Positions 1 through 8,034 are shown, counted from the stretch's first letter. The stretch: 30,208 nucleotides of DNA from Gemmatimonadota bacterium (GCA_002686955.1 NYZA01000205.1:1-30208); one strand, 5' to 3'. Made by a program: numbers and translations. The notes: a model not told the origin generated them from the sequence alone.

Positions 1-222
1 CTGAGCCTCGGGGGGATTCGAGACCGGGTGGAAGGGGCCGTCCACAGCCTTGATCGTCGTCTCGTCCAGCATGACCCTCACCGGATCGATGCCCCAGAAA
101 CGCCCGAGCGAGAAAAGCGACGCGCTGGCATCGAAAGCGCCGGAGTAGTCGTCTCGGCTGAACTCTCCCGGGTCGGAGAGTCCAGCGTAGCGTCCGAGCG
201 GAAACCGGCGCGTGGAGGCCAC
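1..222 (-). CDS. Hypothetical protein, 5' part only (runs off left edge)
   Basis: Reading the minus strand leftwards from about position 222 gives an uninterrupted frame to the window edge with a natural-looking protein (it contains the stretches DDYSGAFDASASLFSLGRFW and GIDPVRVMLDETTIKAVDG) and strongly GC-biased third codon positions, as in the neighbouring genes. The frame continues open a little further upstream towards the hemerythrin gene, but no ATG, GTG or TTG occurs there; the first usable start in frame is the GTG at 220-222, without a clear Shine-Dalgarno sequence. I do not recognise the family and only about 74 residues are visible. It is divergent from the hemerythrin-like gene. 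The plus-strand frame over the same bases is arginine-rich and looks like a shadow. Confidence 0.45.
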   Translation of the reverse strand, partial: MASTRRFPLGRYAGLSDPGEFSRDDYSGAFDASASLFSLGRFWGIDPVRVMLDETTIKAVDGPFHPVSNPPEAQ

Positions 223-272
223 GGAACGAGACGCGATCCAATCATCGATAGACGCCCGCGGAGGGTTCCTGA

Positions 273-824
273 ATGAATGCGATCGATATTCTGGTGGCCG
301 AGCACGGCCTGATCCGGCAGTTCCTCGACAACCTGACCACGGCTCTGGGGAAGATGGAACGAGGGGAGAAGATCCCGAAGACCTTCTTCGAGCACAGCGT
401 GCTCTTCTCGCGCGAGCTCGTCGATAAGCACCACCACTTCAAGGAGGAGCTGCAGATGTTCACCCTGCTCGCCCAGAAGCACGGTGGCCAGTTCGATACC
501 GCGATCGAGGGCTTGAGGAACCAGCACGAGAACGGTCGCAACCACGTGGCGGAGATCGACTATGCGAAGGAGGGGTACGAGGCCGGTCAGGAATCGGCGA
601 CCACGACCCTTCCCGAGCATCTGGACTGCTACATCTCGATGCTTCGCCAGCACATCAACCGTGAGGACCATCGCCTCTATCCGATGGCGCGCGAAGCCTA
701 CAGCGCCGGCGAGATGGAGGGCCTGCTGGTGGAGCTCCAGCGCGCCGACGAAAAGGCCGGGGAGGGTTTCTTCGAGACCAACCGGGATCGCGTGCTGAAG
801 ATGGGAGCCCTGCTGAACGGTTGA
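273..824 (+). CDS. Hemerythrin-like (HHE cation-binding) domain protein
   Basis: A 183-residue soluble protein matching the hemerythrin HHE four-helix-bundle family, which binds a di-iron centre and senses or carries oxygen, NO or related species. Visible candidate metal ligands are the His of AEHG (residue 11), the HHHFKEE cluster (53-59, His plus Glu), the QHENGRNH segment (His 85 and His 91) and the RQHINREDHRLYP segment near residues 130-140. Its length is typical of the bacterial HHE proteins with DcrH- or YtfE-like organisation. The ATG is preceded by GGAGGG at 260-265 with a 7-base gap, which fixes the start. It has no signal peptide and should be cytoplasmic. The specific ligand (oxygen, NO or iron) cannot be read from the sequence. 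Confidence 0.85.
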   Translation: MNAIDILVAEHGLIRQFLDNLTTALGKMERGEKIPKTFFEHSVLFSRELVDKHHHFKEELQMFTLLAQKHGGQFDTAIEGLRNQHENGRNHVAEIDYAKEGYEAGQESATTTLPEHLDCYISMLRQHINREDHRLYPMAREAYSAGEMEGLLVELQRADEKAGEGFFETNRDRVLKMGALLNG

Positions 825-859
825 CATGATCCGCACCTGAGCCTTTTCCGCTCCTTGTC

Positions 860-890
860 TGTACTTCGTACATCGCCCACGCATGCGTGG
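860..890. promoter_or_regulatory. Two tandem palindromes in the leader of the methyltransferase-like gene
   Basis: TGTAC-TTC-GTACA lies at 860-872 and the perfect 14-base palindrome CCACGCATGCGTGG at 877-890. They sit between the hemerythrin stop codon and the preferred start of the next gene. Possible roles are a dimeric-regulator operator or small hairpins in the leader. An exact TTGACA is present at 821-826, but no good -10 follows at 17 bases, so I do not call a promoter. Confidence 0.35.
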
Positions 891-959
891 TGCCGCAACT
901 CGCGAATGCCGAAGGGATGGGCGAATCCACCCCCCCGGAGCCTTCAGCAGGAACCCGAG

Positions 960-1886
960 TTGCGGATCGACTTCTCTTCCCCGGACCCCAAGACGCTCAG
1001 CGCCCCGGTCGAGGCTCTGCGGCGAGCGGGGTGCGCGTGCGTGGAGCGCGCGGGGCGGGTCGCCGCCGGATTCGAGGCGGTCGAGGAGCAGTTACGCGAT
1101 CGGGGCGAGCTGAACCGAGCGACGGTCGATGAGCTGATGGACCGTGTAGTCCAGGACGCCGGAACGATGGCGATTGCTCTGCGCCGGAGAGCGGTCGACC
1201 AGGAGATGCGAGATCGTTTGGTCCGAATCCTCGATCCCTGGGTCATGGCCTCATCGGCCGCCCGGTCGATGCAGGAGCGCCCTCCCGGTGCGCCGGTCGC
1301 CGGCTGGGCCGCGCGTTCGCTCGGCGGTCCCCCCCACGGTCCCGATCCGGTGGGAGAGGAGGTCGACCGTTGGCTCCTCGACACCCCCTTCGCCCGCTCC
1401 ACTCGCTTCGGCCAGCGCTGGCTTCAGAGCTCGCTGGGGCAGCTCCTCTCCGCCAGGCCGGGCGCGCGTGAGCCTTCGGTTCGGCTTCTGGCCGGCGCCG
1501 GGCCGCTCTCTCCTCGCCTCGCGCACACCCTCGGCCGCTGCTGCGGTCGGCCGGTTCGCATCGGGCTCTTCGCCGACGCGGTGCCCGATCCCGACGCGAT
1601 CGTGGCCCTAGGCGATCTCGACGAGGCGGATGACATCGATGCCCTCGCTCTTCTCGACGCGGCCCACGATGCACTCCGGCCGGGCGGCGCTTTCATCCAC
1701 GTGGGACTGGCGGAGGCCGGGTCTCTGGCGGGATTCGCGGAGCTCTTTCTGGCCTGGCCCGCCGGAGTGCGTAGCGCAGGCAGCACCGGGGCCCTGCTCG
1801 CCGGCAGCTCTTTTGGAACGGCCGGCAGGATCGTCTTCGACGACGACGCTTCGATCGTTCGACTAGTCGCGCGACGCCGCGTCTGA
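960..1886 (+). CDS. Degenerate class I methyltransferase-like protein
   Basis: A protein of about 308 residues with an N-terminal alpha-helical region (PVEALRRAG to about residue 95) followed by an alpha/beta part that resembles a SAM-methyltransferase Rossmann fold. LLAGAGPLS sits where motif I is expected, and DALALLDAAHDALRPGGAFI matches the usual LRPGG strand-turn. Motif I is poorly kept, so SAM binding is uncertain. The order of segments faintly recalls the family annotated as 3-hydroxypalmitate methyl ester biosynthesis methyltransferases, but I cannot confirm that. Start choice: TTG at 960 has AGGAA 6 bases upstream. An in-frame ATG at 906 and a TTG at 855 would lengthen it by 18 or 35 residues and lack a good ribosome-binding site. 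No signal peptide or membrane segment is visible. Confidence 0.6.
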   Translation: MRIDFSSPDPKTLSAPVEALRRAGCACVERAGRVAAGFEAVEEQLRDRGELNRATVDELMDRVVQDAGTMAIALRRRAVDQEMRDRLVRILDPWVMASSAARSMQERPPGAPVAGWAARSLGGPPHGPDPVGEEVDRWLLDTPFARSTRFGQRWLQSSLGQLLSARPGAREPSVRLLAGAGPLSPRLAHTLGRCCGRPVRIGLFADAVPDPDAIVALGDLDEADDIDALALLDAAHDALRPGGAFIHVGLAEAGSLAGFAELFLAWPAGVRSAGSTGALLAGSSFGTAGRIVFDDDASIVRLVARRRV

Positions 1887-1921
1887 TCCTGTTCAAACGA
1901 CGCAGAGTCGGAACAAGTCCT

Positions 1922-1950
1922 TTTACCGGCACTCGAGCATCGGCTACGGT
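1922..1950 (+). promoter_or_regulatory. Weak candidate promoter for the pnt operon
   Basis: TTTACC (1922-1927) and TACGGT (1945-1950) are 17 bases apart in the only sizeable gap upstream of pntAA. They match the sigma-70 boxes at about 4 and 3 of 6 positions. The call rests mainly on position and is weak. Confidence 0.2.
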
Positions 1951-1994
1951 TTCGTCCGTCAAAACAACGAAACAAATCTCCTCCGGAGCAGCGA

Positions 1995-3128
1995 ATGCCC
2001 ACACTTTTCATTCCGCGGGAGCGTGAGGCGGGCGAAACCAGGGTCGCCGCCACTCCCGAAACGGTTCGTCGCTACGTGAAGAAGGGGATCGATGTGCACA
2101 TCGAAGCCGGCGCGGGCCTGGGCTCACACCGTCTCGATGAAGGTTTCATCGAAGCGGGCGCGAGGATGGTGGCGGATCCCGAAGAGGGGTACGCCGGCGC
2201 CGATATGGCCCTCAAGGTAGGTGCCCCTCACTCCGATGAGGCGGCGTTGATGCCGGAAGGGCTTCTGCTCGCGGCGCTTCTCTGGCCGCTGAACGATCCC
2301 GCCTCCACCAGACTCCTGGCGGAGCACAAGGTCACGGCATTCTCGATGGACAGGATTCCGAGAATCACCCGCGCCCAGAGGATGGATGCCTTGAGCTCGC
2401 AGAGCAATATCGCGGGGTACAAAGCGGTGCTCCTCGCCGCAGACGCGCTCCCGCGGCTTTTTCCACTTATGATGACCGCGGCCGGTACGATCACACCGGC
2501 GCAGGTGGTGATCATGGGAGCGGGTGTCGCTGGCTTGCAGGCAATCGCGACCGCCCGCCGTCTCGGTGCGGTGGTCGAAGTCAGCGATGTCCGCCCGGCC
2601 GTCAAGGAACAGGTGGAGAGTCTCGGTGGCCGCTTCATCGAGGTTGAAACAGATGAGGCGCTCGAGGATGAGGGGGGCTATGCCAAGGAGGCATCGGCTG
2701 AGTTCCTCGAGCGCCAGCAGGCGGTGGTTCAGCGGCACGTGATCGCGGCCGATGCGGTGATCACCACGGCGCTCGTGCCCGGCAAGAAGGCGCCGCTGCT
2801 CATCACCGACACGATGGTCGAGGCGATGCGCCCGGGATCGGTCATCGTCGACCTAGCCGTCGAACAGGGCGGGAACTGCGAATCTAGCGTCGAAGGTGAG
2901 GTTGTCGAACGGCATGGCGTCACGCTGATCGGTCATCGAAATCTGCCCGCCATGGTCCCGTACCATTCGAGCGACGTTTATGCTCGGAATATGCTCGCGG
3001 TCGTCGAACATTTTTGCCCCGAAAGTGAAATCGTTCTCGATTTCGACGACGAGATCACCGCGGGAGCGGTCGTTGCTCATGCCGGTGAGCTTCGCATGGA
3101 GCTGCCGCCACGACCGGAGGAGAATTGA
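1995..3128 (+). CDS. pntAA: NAD(P) transhydrogenase subunit alpha, domain I (NAD-binding)
   Basis: A 377-residue peripheral subunit of proton-translocating Re/Si-specific NAD(P)+ transhydrogenase, which couples hydride transfer from NADH to NADP+ to proton flow across the cytoplasmic membrane. Recognition points are the N-terminal RVAATPETV motif, the mobile RAQ-x-MD loop (about residues 126-131) followed by LSSQSNIAGYKAV, the nucleotide-binding GAGVAG turn at 175-180 with the acidic residue in EVSDVRP, and the VPGKKAP and VDLAVEQGGNCE segments. The length fits the separate domain-I protein of the three-subunit form. GGAG at 1985-1988 is 6 bases before the ATG. It is followed after 3 bases by pntAB. 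Confidence 0.96.
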   Translation: MPTLFIPREREAGETRVAATPETVRRYVKKGIDVHIEAGAGLGSHRLDEGFIEAGARMVADPEEGYAGADMALKVGAPHSDEAALMPEGLLLAALLWPLNDPASTRLLAEHKVTAFSMDRIPRITRAQRMDALSSQSNIAGYKAVLLAADALPRLFPLMMTAAGTITPAQVVIMGAGVAGLQAIATARRLGAVVEVSDVRPAVKEQVESLGGRFIEVETDEALEDEGGYAKEASAEFLERQQAVVQRHVIAADAVITTALVPGKKAPLLITDTMVEAMRPGSVIVDLAVEQGGNCESSVEGEVVERHGVTLIGHRNLPAMVPYHSSDVYARNMLAVVEHFCPESEIVLDFDDEITAGAVVAHAGELRMELPPRPEEN

Positions 3129-3131
3129 TCG

Positions 3132-3419
3132 ATGCTCTCTCCCTTGATGATCGGCCTCTATGTTTTCGTCCTGGCGGTTTTTGTCGGCTTCGAGCTGATC
3201 ACGAAAGTGCCGCCGACATTGCATACGCCTTTGATGTCGGGCGCCAACGCAATTTCTGGAATCACGATCGTGGGAGCCCTCCAGTGTGCCGCCTACGTCG
3301 ACAACCCCGTCGTCTCGAACTACATCGGCTTCTTCGCCGTTGTGCTGGCGATGATCAATGTCGTTGGTGGATTCCTCGTTACCGATCGGATGTTGAAGAT
3401 GTTCGGAAGGAAAGGTTAG
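3132..3419 (+). CDS. pntAB: NAD(P) transhydrogenase subunit alpha part 2 (membrane domain II)
   Basis: A 95-residue membrane protein forming the first half of the transhydrogenase proton channel. It contains an N-terminal hydrophobic helix, the family signature KVPPTLHTPLMSGANAISGI, and two further hydrophobic segments. Its size and position between pntAA and pntB are exactly those of the three-gene arrangement also seen in Rhodospirillum-type operons, instead of the fused E. coli PntA. A GGAGGAG sequence at the end of pntAA serves as ribosome-binding site. Gaps of 3 bases on both sides argue for translational coupling. Confidence 0.95.
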   Translation: MLSPLMIGLYVFVLAVFVGFELITKVPPTLHTPLMSGANAISGITIVGALQCAAYVDNPVVSNYIGFFAVVLAMINVVGGFLVTDRMLKMFGRKG

Positions 3420-3422
3420 GCC

Positions 3423-4826
3423 ATGGAAACCTTGATCCATGTCGCCTATCTCGTGGCCTCGGTGCTCTTCATCCTCGGGTTGAAGCGGCTCGCGAACATC
3501 AGAAAATCGCGAGAGGGCAATGCGCTCGCGGCTGCCGCGATGGCGCTGGCCATGATCGCCGCGTTGATCGACATCGGAACGGTCGACTACACATTCATCC
3601 TCGCCGGAATCGTTGTCGGCTCGCTGATCGGAGCGGTGGCGGCGCTGCGGGTCGAAATGACCGCCATGCCCCAGATGGTTGCAATTTTCAACGGTATGGG
3701 CGGAGGCGGCTCGCTGCTCGTAGGGATCTCTCATTTCTGGGGCAACGTGGGCGACGGAACCGGTCCGATGGCGGGAACTCTGGGCAGCGATGTCGGCATC
3801 ACTTTGGTGCTCTCGGTCATCGTCGGCTCGGTCACGCTCTCCGGTTCGCTGATCGCATTCGCCAAGCTCCAGGAAGTCATCACGGGAAGGCCGGTGCAGT
3901 TCGCGGGGCAGAAGGCATTCAACGGACTGGTGCTCGTAGCGTCTCTCGTGATCGGTGCATGGCTGCTCTACGTTGGGGGTGGCCCCGGTGCCGGGCAATC
4001 GGCGTTGATCGCGACGGCGGTTCTGACGCTCGTTCTCGGCGTGACGCTCGTGTTGCCGATCGGTGGCGCCGATATGCCGGTCGTGATCTCACTGCTGAAT
4101 TCCTACTCCGGTGTCGCGGCGTCGATGACCGGGTTCGTCCTGCAAAACAACCTCCTGATCATCGCCGGCGCCTTCGTTGGAGCCGCGGGCCTGATCCTCA
4201 CGCAGATCATGTGCAAGGCGATGAACCGTTCGCTGGCGAATGTGCTCTTCGGCGGCGTGGGCGCTGAGATTTCGGGCGGTGGAGGTGAGTACACGAGCGT
4301 CAAGGAGGCGGGGGCGGAAGAGGCCGCGATGATTCTCGAGTCGGTCTCCTCCGTGATCGTCGTTCCCGGCTATGGGCTCGCGGTCGCCCAGGCCCAACAT
4401 GTGATCCGCGAAATGGCGGAGATATTGGAGTCGAATGGTTGCACGGTTCGCTACGGAATCCATCCAGTGGCTGGACGCATGCCCGGGCATATGAACGTGC
4501 TCTTGGCCGAGGCGAATGTGCCCTATGACCGACTCGTCGAGATGGACCAGATCAACGGCGATTTCAAGAACACCGAAGCCGTGATGGTCGTCGGAGCGAA
4601 CGACGTGGTGAACCCTGGTGCTTTGCACGACGATTCGAGCCCGATCTACGGCATGCCGATCTTGATGGTGCACGAGGCGCAGACGGTTTTTGTGCTCAAA
4701 CGCAGTCTGGCGGCCGGGTTCGCCGGAATCAAAAACGAGCTCTTCGAGGCGCCGAACACATTGATGGTTTACGGTGATGCGAAGAAGACGATCACGAAGG
4801 TGGTCGAGGAGCTCAAGGCGTCGTAA
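3423..4826 (+). CDS. pntB: NAD(P) transhydrogenase subunit beta (domains II and III)
   Basis: A 467-residue integral membrane subunit that completes the proton channel and carries the NADP(H)-binding domain. About nine hydrophobic helices span residues 1-280, with the FNGMGGGGSLLVG segment near residues 89-101. The C-terminal domain III holds GYGLAVAQAQ (316-325), HPVAGRMPGHMNVLLAEA (347-364), VVGANDVVNP (389-398) and a final KRS segment. All expected landmarks are intact and the length is normal. The ATG follows a purine-rich GGAAGGAAAGG sequence. The next gene begins 5 bases after the stop, so the operon probably continues into the AsmA-like gene. Confidence 0.96.
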   Translation: METLIHVAYLVASVLFILGLKRLANIRKSREGNALAAAAMALAMIAALIDIGTVDYTFILAGIVVGSLIGAVAALRVEMTAMPQMVAIFNGMGGGGSLLVGISHFWGNVGDGTGPMAGTLGSDVGITLVLSVIVGSVTLSGSLIAFAKLQEVITGRPVQFAGQKAFNGLVLVASLVIGAWLLYVGGGPGAGQSALIATAVLTLVLGVTLVLPIGGADMPVVISLLNSYSGVAASMTGFVLQNNLLIIAGAFVGAAGLILTQIMCKAMNRSLANVLFGGVGAEISGGGGEYTSVKEAGAEEAAMILESVSSVIVVPGYGLAVAQAQHVIREMAEILESNGCTVRYGIHPVAGRMPGHMNVLLAEANVPYDRLVEMDQINGDFKNTEAVMVVGANDVVNPGALHDDSSPIYGMPILMVHEAQTVFVLKRSLAAGFAGIKNELFEAPNTLMVYGDAKKTITKVVEELKAS

Positions 4827-4831
4827 TTCGT

Positions 4832-6514
4832 TTGAAAGTGGTGGCAAAGCTCGGGCTGCTTCTGGGTGTGGCCTGCGCGTTGCCGCAAGCGTGGGCTTGG
4901 CGCCCCGGTGCGGCGTGGAGGATCGCGGATCGGCTGGGGTTCGACCGATCCGACTTGGTGGACGCACGTTGCGCCTGGGATGAGGGCCCGCTCCTTGACC
5001 TGACCGGATTCGAGACGAAGGGCGAAGGCTGGTCGATGAGCTCTCCGAGCATCCGGGTCGAACCGGCGCTCATGCCGCTGATCCTCGGCGTGCTTCGCCC
5101 CGACCACCTCACCTTGGAATCGCCCGAGATCGAAATCGATCCGGCCCTTCTCCGATCGCTTGCATCGCTGGATCTTCGCAGCGACGACACTATTTCTCTC
5201 GCGCTCAGCGAAGCGCGCCTTCGCGTGTTTTGGAAAGAGCGCTGTATTGCGAAGACGGGTCCGTGGAGCGGCCGAGGGATGTTGTCGCGATCCCGTGTGT
5301 CGCTCGAGAATCTGCGCGCGCCCGATTTGTCGCTAAGAAACATCGCTTTTGAACCGGAGGGCGTGCGCCTTGACGGCCTGGAGTTGAAGGACGGCCGAGT
5401 CGACGCGTGGCTGCTCGGCGAACTGGGTGCGCTTTCCTGGTCGGGATCGTCCGGCGGAGCTCCTTTCTCGGGCAGGGCGGCACTGGCCAGAACGCAGACC
5501 GGTTGGATCGCAGATTCACTCTCCCTCGCCGCCCACGGGGGGAGGTGGAACGTTTGGGCGGAGCGATCCGGAGAGGAGGCTCTCCGATATCGCGCGAATC
5601 TCGTCGCGCCGAGCCAGCCATCGATCGCAGCATCGATGGCCGATCTATGGACGCTCCTGAGTTCGACTCCGATCCCGCTCGAGATTCGTGTCGATGTGGC
5701 TCCCTGCTCGCTCGATTCCGGGCAGCTCTGGGGACCGCTCTGGGCGGAGGGCGTGGCCGATGGCCGCGGCGGCTCGAAGGGGAGCGGGCGGGGACCGGGT
5801 CTGGGGCTCGAGTGGAGCTGGCCGGCCGAAGGCGAAGCGGGAGCTCGGTGTGAGCTCGATCGCGTGCCGCTCGAGGGAATCGGACCGATCGAGGGTCTTG
5901 TCTCCGGTCGCCTCTCAGCAGGGACCGCGCGTGACGCGCCGGCGACGATAGAAGGGGAGCTGTTCGTCAGCGAGGGGCGGGTACGATCGGCGTCTCTGGA
6001 TCGGGCGGCACAGCGTGCAATGCCGATCCGAGCGCTTCGCGGCCTCTACTTCGACCGGATCGACGCAAGAACGCGCTTCGAGCTGCCCGTGGCCAACGGT
6101 GAGGCGACCAAATGGGGCGCTTCCCTCACTCTTCGCGCGCCGGAGCTGGAGCTCGAAGGCCGGGTCACGGCTCACGACACACTTTCGGGCGTACTCGTGG
6201 GACGTTTCCGGGGAGAAGCGGCCCGAGAGCTTGCGGAGATTCCTGGCCTGGGTCCGGTTCTACTCGATCGAGGGGGAGAGCTTCCCGGCCGAATCGTCAT
6301 CGGAGGAACCTGGGACGAGCCCTTCCTATGGTGGGAGGGAGCCGCCCGAGCCGACTCGGTTCGCGAGGCGTGGACGCGGGAGCGGACCCGGGAGCTGCGG
6401 CGCTCTCTGGAAGAGATGTTGGGCCTCGACGAGGGCGGCCTGAACGATCCGCTCGAGCAGGCGACGGTCGAGGGCGTGTTGGAACTCTATCAGCGAAGGA
6501 GAGGCGGGAGATAG
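4832..6514 (+). CDS. AsmA-like / DUF748-type envelope protein
   Basis: A 560-residue protein with an N-terminal hydrophobic segment (about residues 5-22, signal anchor or signal peptide) followed by a long, low-complexity alternation of short beta strands: LTLESPEIEID, VSLENLRAPDLSLRNIAFEPEGVRLDG, GELFVSEGRVRSA, LTLRAPELELEGRV. This strand pattern is typical of AsmA/TamB/YhdP-like repeating beta-groove proteins that sit in the periplasm of diderms and are implicated in phospholipid transport or outer-membrane assembly. No single diagnostic motif is present, so the family call is by pattern. The C-terminal about 70 residues are charged and helical. TTG at 4832 is the first start after pntB; GTG at 4838 or 4841 is possible. 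Direct adjacency to pntB suggests co-transcription; a functional link is not evident. Confidence 0.6.
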   Translation: MKVVAKLGLLLGVACALPQAWAWRPGAAWRIADRLGFDRSDLVDARCAWDEGPLLDLTGFETKGEGWSMSSPSIRVEPALMPLILGVLRPDHLTLESPEIEIDPALLRSLASLDLRSDDTISLALSEARLRVFWKERCIAKTGPWSGRGMLSRSRVSLENLRAPDLSLRNIAFEPEGVRLDGLELKDGRVDAWLLGELGALSWSGSSGGAPFSGRAALARTQTGWIADSLSLAAHGGRWNVWAERSGEEALRYRANLVAPSQPSIAASMADLWTLLSSTPIPLEIRVDVAPCSLDSGQLWGPLWAEGVADGRGGSKGSGRGPGLGLEWSWPAEGEAGARCELDRVPLEGIGPIEGLVSGRLSAGTARDAPATIEGELFVSEGRVRSASLDRAAQRAMPIRALRGLYFDRIDARTRFELPVANGEATKWGASLTLRAPELELEGRVTAHDTLSGVLVGRFRGEAARELAEIPGLGPVLLDRGGELPGRIVIGGTWDEPFLWWEGAARADSVREAWTRERTRELRRSLEEMLGLDEGGLNDPLEQATVEGVLELYQRRRGGR

Positions 6515-6527
6515 ACTCCGCTCGGAT

Positions 6528-7919
6528 TCAAGGCTCGATTCCCCAATCGCTGAGCGGCCCCCCGAATGCTCCGATATCGTTTCTGGTGGTTCCTCTGGCG
6601 TATCCACCCCCGTCCTCGAAGCGGAGGGAATCCTCACCGGCGTCGATCGCGGTGGAGTTGTCCGCGAGGCTGAGATCAAAGACGAGTGATCTTGCCACTT
6701 CGAGCGGGTCGGTTTCGTCCGGATTCCACAATGCCGTGAGCTGCTTGAACTCGTGCCCGAGCACGAAGCCTGGTCCAACGCCCAACAGATTCGTTTCGTC
6801 GAGCTGCGCATTCGATGCATGCGCTCGATCTTCGAATAGATTGTGACGCGCGATGAGTTGCATACCAGGAAACCCGTCGCTACGGAAGTGGAGGTCTTCC
6901 CGTGTTCCGGTTCCGGGAGGTCCGATGCCGTTGAAGGCGAATATGTTGTTGTGGACGCGCGCGGAGGCGGGAACGGCAACACAGTTATCTTCATCGTATT
7001 TGAGAGAGCAGGGTGAGATCTTGAGGCCCGAGGAGTTGTTTCGTCCGATTACGTTATTGTGGATTCGAGCGGCCTCGCCTCCTAGCAGGCCCTCGATCGA
7101 AATGCCGTATCCGAGGCGCCCTGTGGTCAGAACCAGGTTGTTTTCGAAACGAATATCTTCGCCGAGCTGGAAATGTACGCCGACGTCCTTGTTTTCGATG
7201 AAGATCGTGTGTCGGATCTCGAACTGCTTCGCCGCGGTGGTGTGCACTCCCTCGTCGCCGTTGTGGGCGAACAAGCAGCCATCGATTTCGCCGTTCACGC
7301 GGTACATATTGAGGCCGTCCAGGCCGCAATCACCAATCGTGCAGTTCTTGAATCTGATGAGGTTTCGGGCTTGTTCGAGCTTGTTGTAGTTGACCGATCC
7401 CCAGTTCTCGGTGCAGCCGATGGCGCCGGTCCGTCGCCCCAACTGCATGCCGAACTCGCATGAGAAGATCGAGACTCGCTCCATGCGCAGCTCGAGCAGC
7501 GGCTCTTCGTCCCAGGTTCTCGAAGTGTTGGCCAGAATTCCGAATTCGGCCGTGTCGTAGCCGTTGAGGGTCAAGTCGAGCAGGCTCAAGCGCGCCGGTG
7601 CGCCCGATCCGGCTTCGATCGTGATGATCGCGGCTTCGGTCCCGTCGCCTGAAATGACCGGCCTCAACTCCACCGGTTCACCGATGATCGTCAAGGTATC
7701 GAGACGATCGGCATCGATCACGAGCGCCTCCCCAAAAGGGGATCCGGCCAGGCTCAGGCTCAGGGTATCGCCCGAATTCGCCGCATTGAGAGCCGACCCG
7801 ATCTCCGGAAAATCCCCGGGCACGCAGTGGGTCAGGGCCTTCGGGCTCCCCTCCCCAACCGCGAATAGTGCACAAACGGCGAGCGTCGCGCTCGATGTTC
7901 TGATGGAAGTCGCCCCCAT
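6528..7919 (-). CDS. Secreted right-handed parallel beta-helix protein
   Basis: About 463 residues. The N-terminus has a signal-peptide-like stretch (TLAVCALFAVGEGSPKA) and then the opening typical of this superfamily, in which residues introduce an evenly distributed coil: FPEIGSALNAANSGDTLSL. The body repeats short turns with Asn/Asp-rich stacks (FENNLVL, IHNNVIGRNNSSGLKI, VHNNIFAFNGIG), as in pectate-lyase-like parallel beta-helices. It ends with AIDAGEDSL and NDIGAFGGP, a terminal motif shared with the second beta-helix protein at the right end of the window. No sorting domain follows. ATG at 7919 has an AAAGGGGGG ribosome-binding site; an upstream in-frame start at 8006 adds 29 basic residues and is unlikely. 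The substrate, if it is an enzyme, is unknown. The stop lies 13 bases from the convergent AsmA-like gene. Confidence 0.75.
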   Translation of the reverse strand: MGATSIRTSSATLAVCALFAVGEGSPKALTHCVPGDFPEIGSALNAANSGDTLSLSLAGSPFGEALVIDADRLDTLTIIGEPVELRPVISGDGTEAAIITIEAGSGAPARLSLLDLTLNGYDTAEFGILANTSRTWDEEPLLELRMERVSIFSCEFGMQLGRRTGAIGCTENWGSVNYNKLEQARNLIRFKNCTIGDCGLDGLNMYRVNGEIDGCLFAHNGDEGVHTTAAKQFEIRHTIFIENKDVGVHFQLGEDIRFENNLVLTTGRLGYGISIEGLLGGEAARIHNNVIGRNNSSGLKISPCSLKYDEDNCVAVPASARVHNNIFAFNGIGPPGTGTREDLHFRSDGFPGMQLIARHNLFEDRAHASNAQLDETNLLGVGPGFVLGHEFKQLTALWNPDETDPLEVARSLVFDLSLADNSTAIDAGEDSLRFEDGGGYARGTTRNDIGAFGGPLSDWGIEP

Positions 7920-8007
7920 CGGGTGCCCCCCTTTCGAGTTCCGTCGGACTCTTCTTGTCTGCCCCCGAACCCGCCCAGTCGCCTGCACGATGATAGCCAC
8001 GATCACC

Positions 8008-8034
8008 GATTTCGAGAACTGGAGGATTTCGAGA
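8008..8034. repeat. 10-base direct repeat upstream of the beta-helix gene
   Basis: GATTTCGAGA occurs at 8008-8017 and again at 8025-8034, 17 bases start to start, in the 138-base gap between the lipoprotein gene and the beta-helix gene. It could be a regulator-binding pair or chance. Confidence 0.3.

Noticed and set aside
821-849. Promoter starting with exact TTGACA at 821
   Set aside because: The position 17 bases downstream (TTTTCC) is a poor -10, and TTGACA overlaps the hemerythrin stop codon by chance.
78-884. 268-codon minus-strand frame antisense to the hemerythrin
   Set aside because: It is Leu/Val/His-rich from mirror codons; a different minus frame is the plausible coding one at 1-222.
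2853-3998. 381-codon minus-strand frame across pntAA/pntAB/pntB
   Set aside because: Rich in His, Arg, Asp and Gln, antisense to three well-conserved transhydrogenase genes; a shadow of GC-biased codons.
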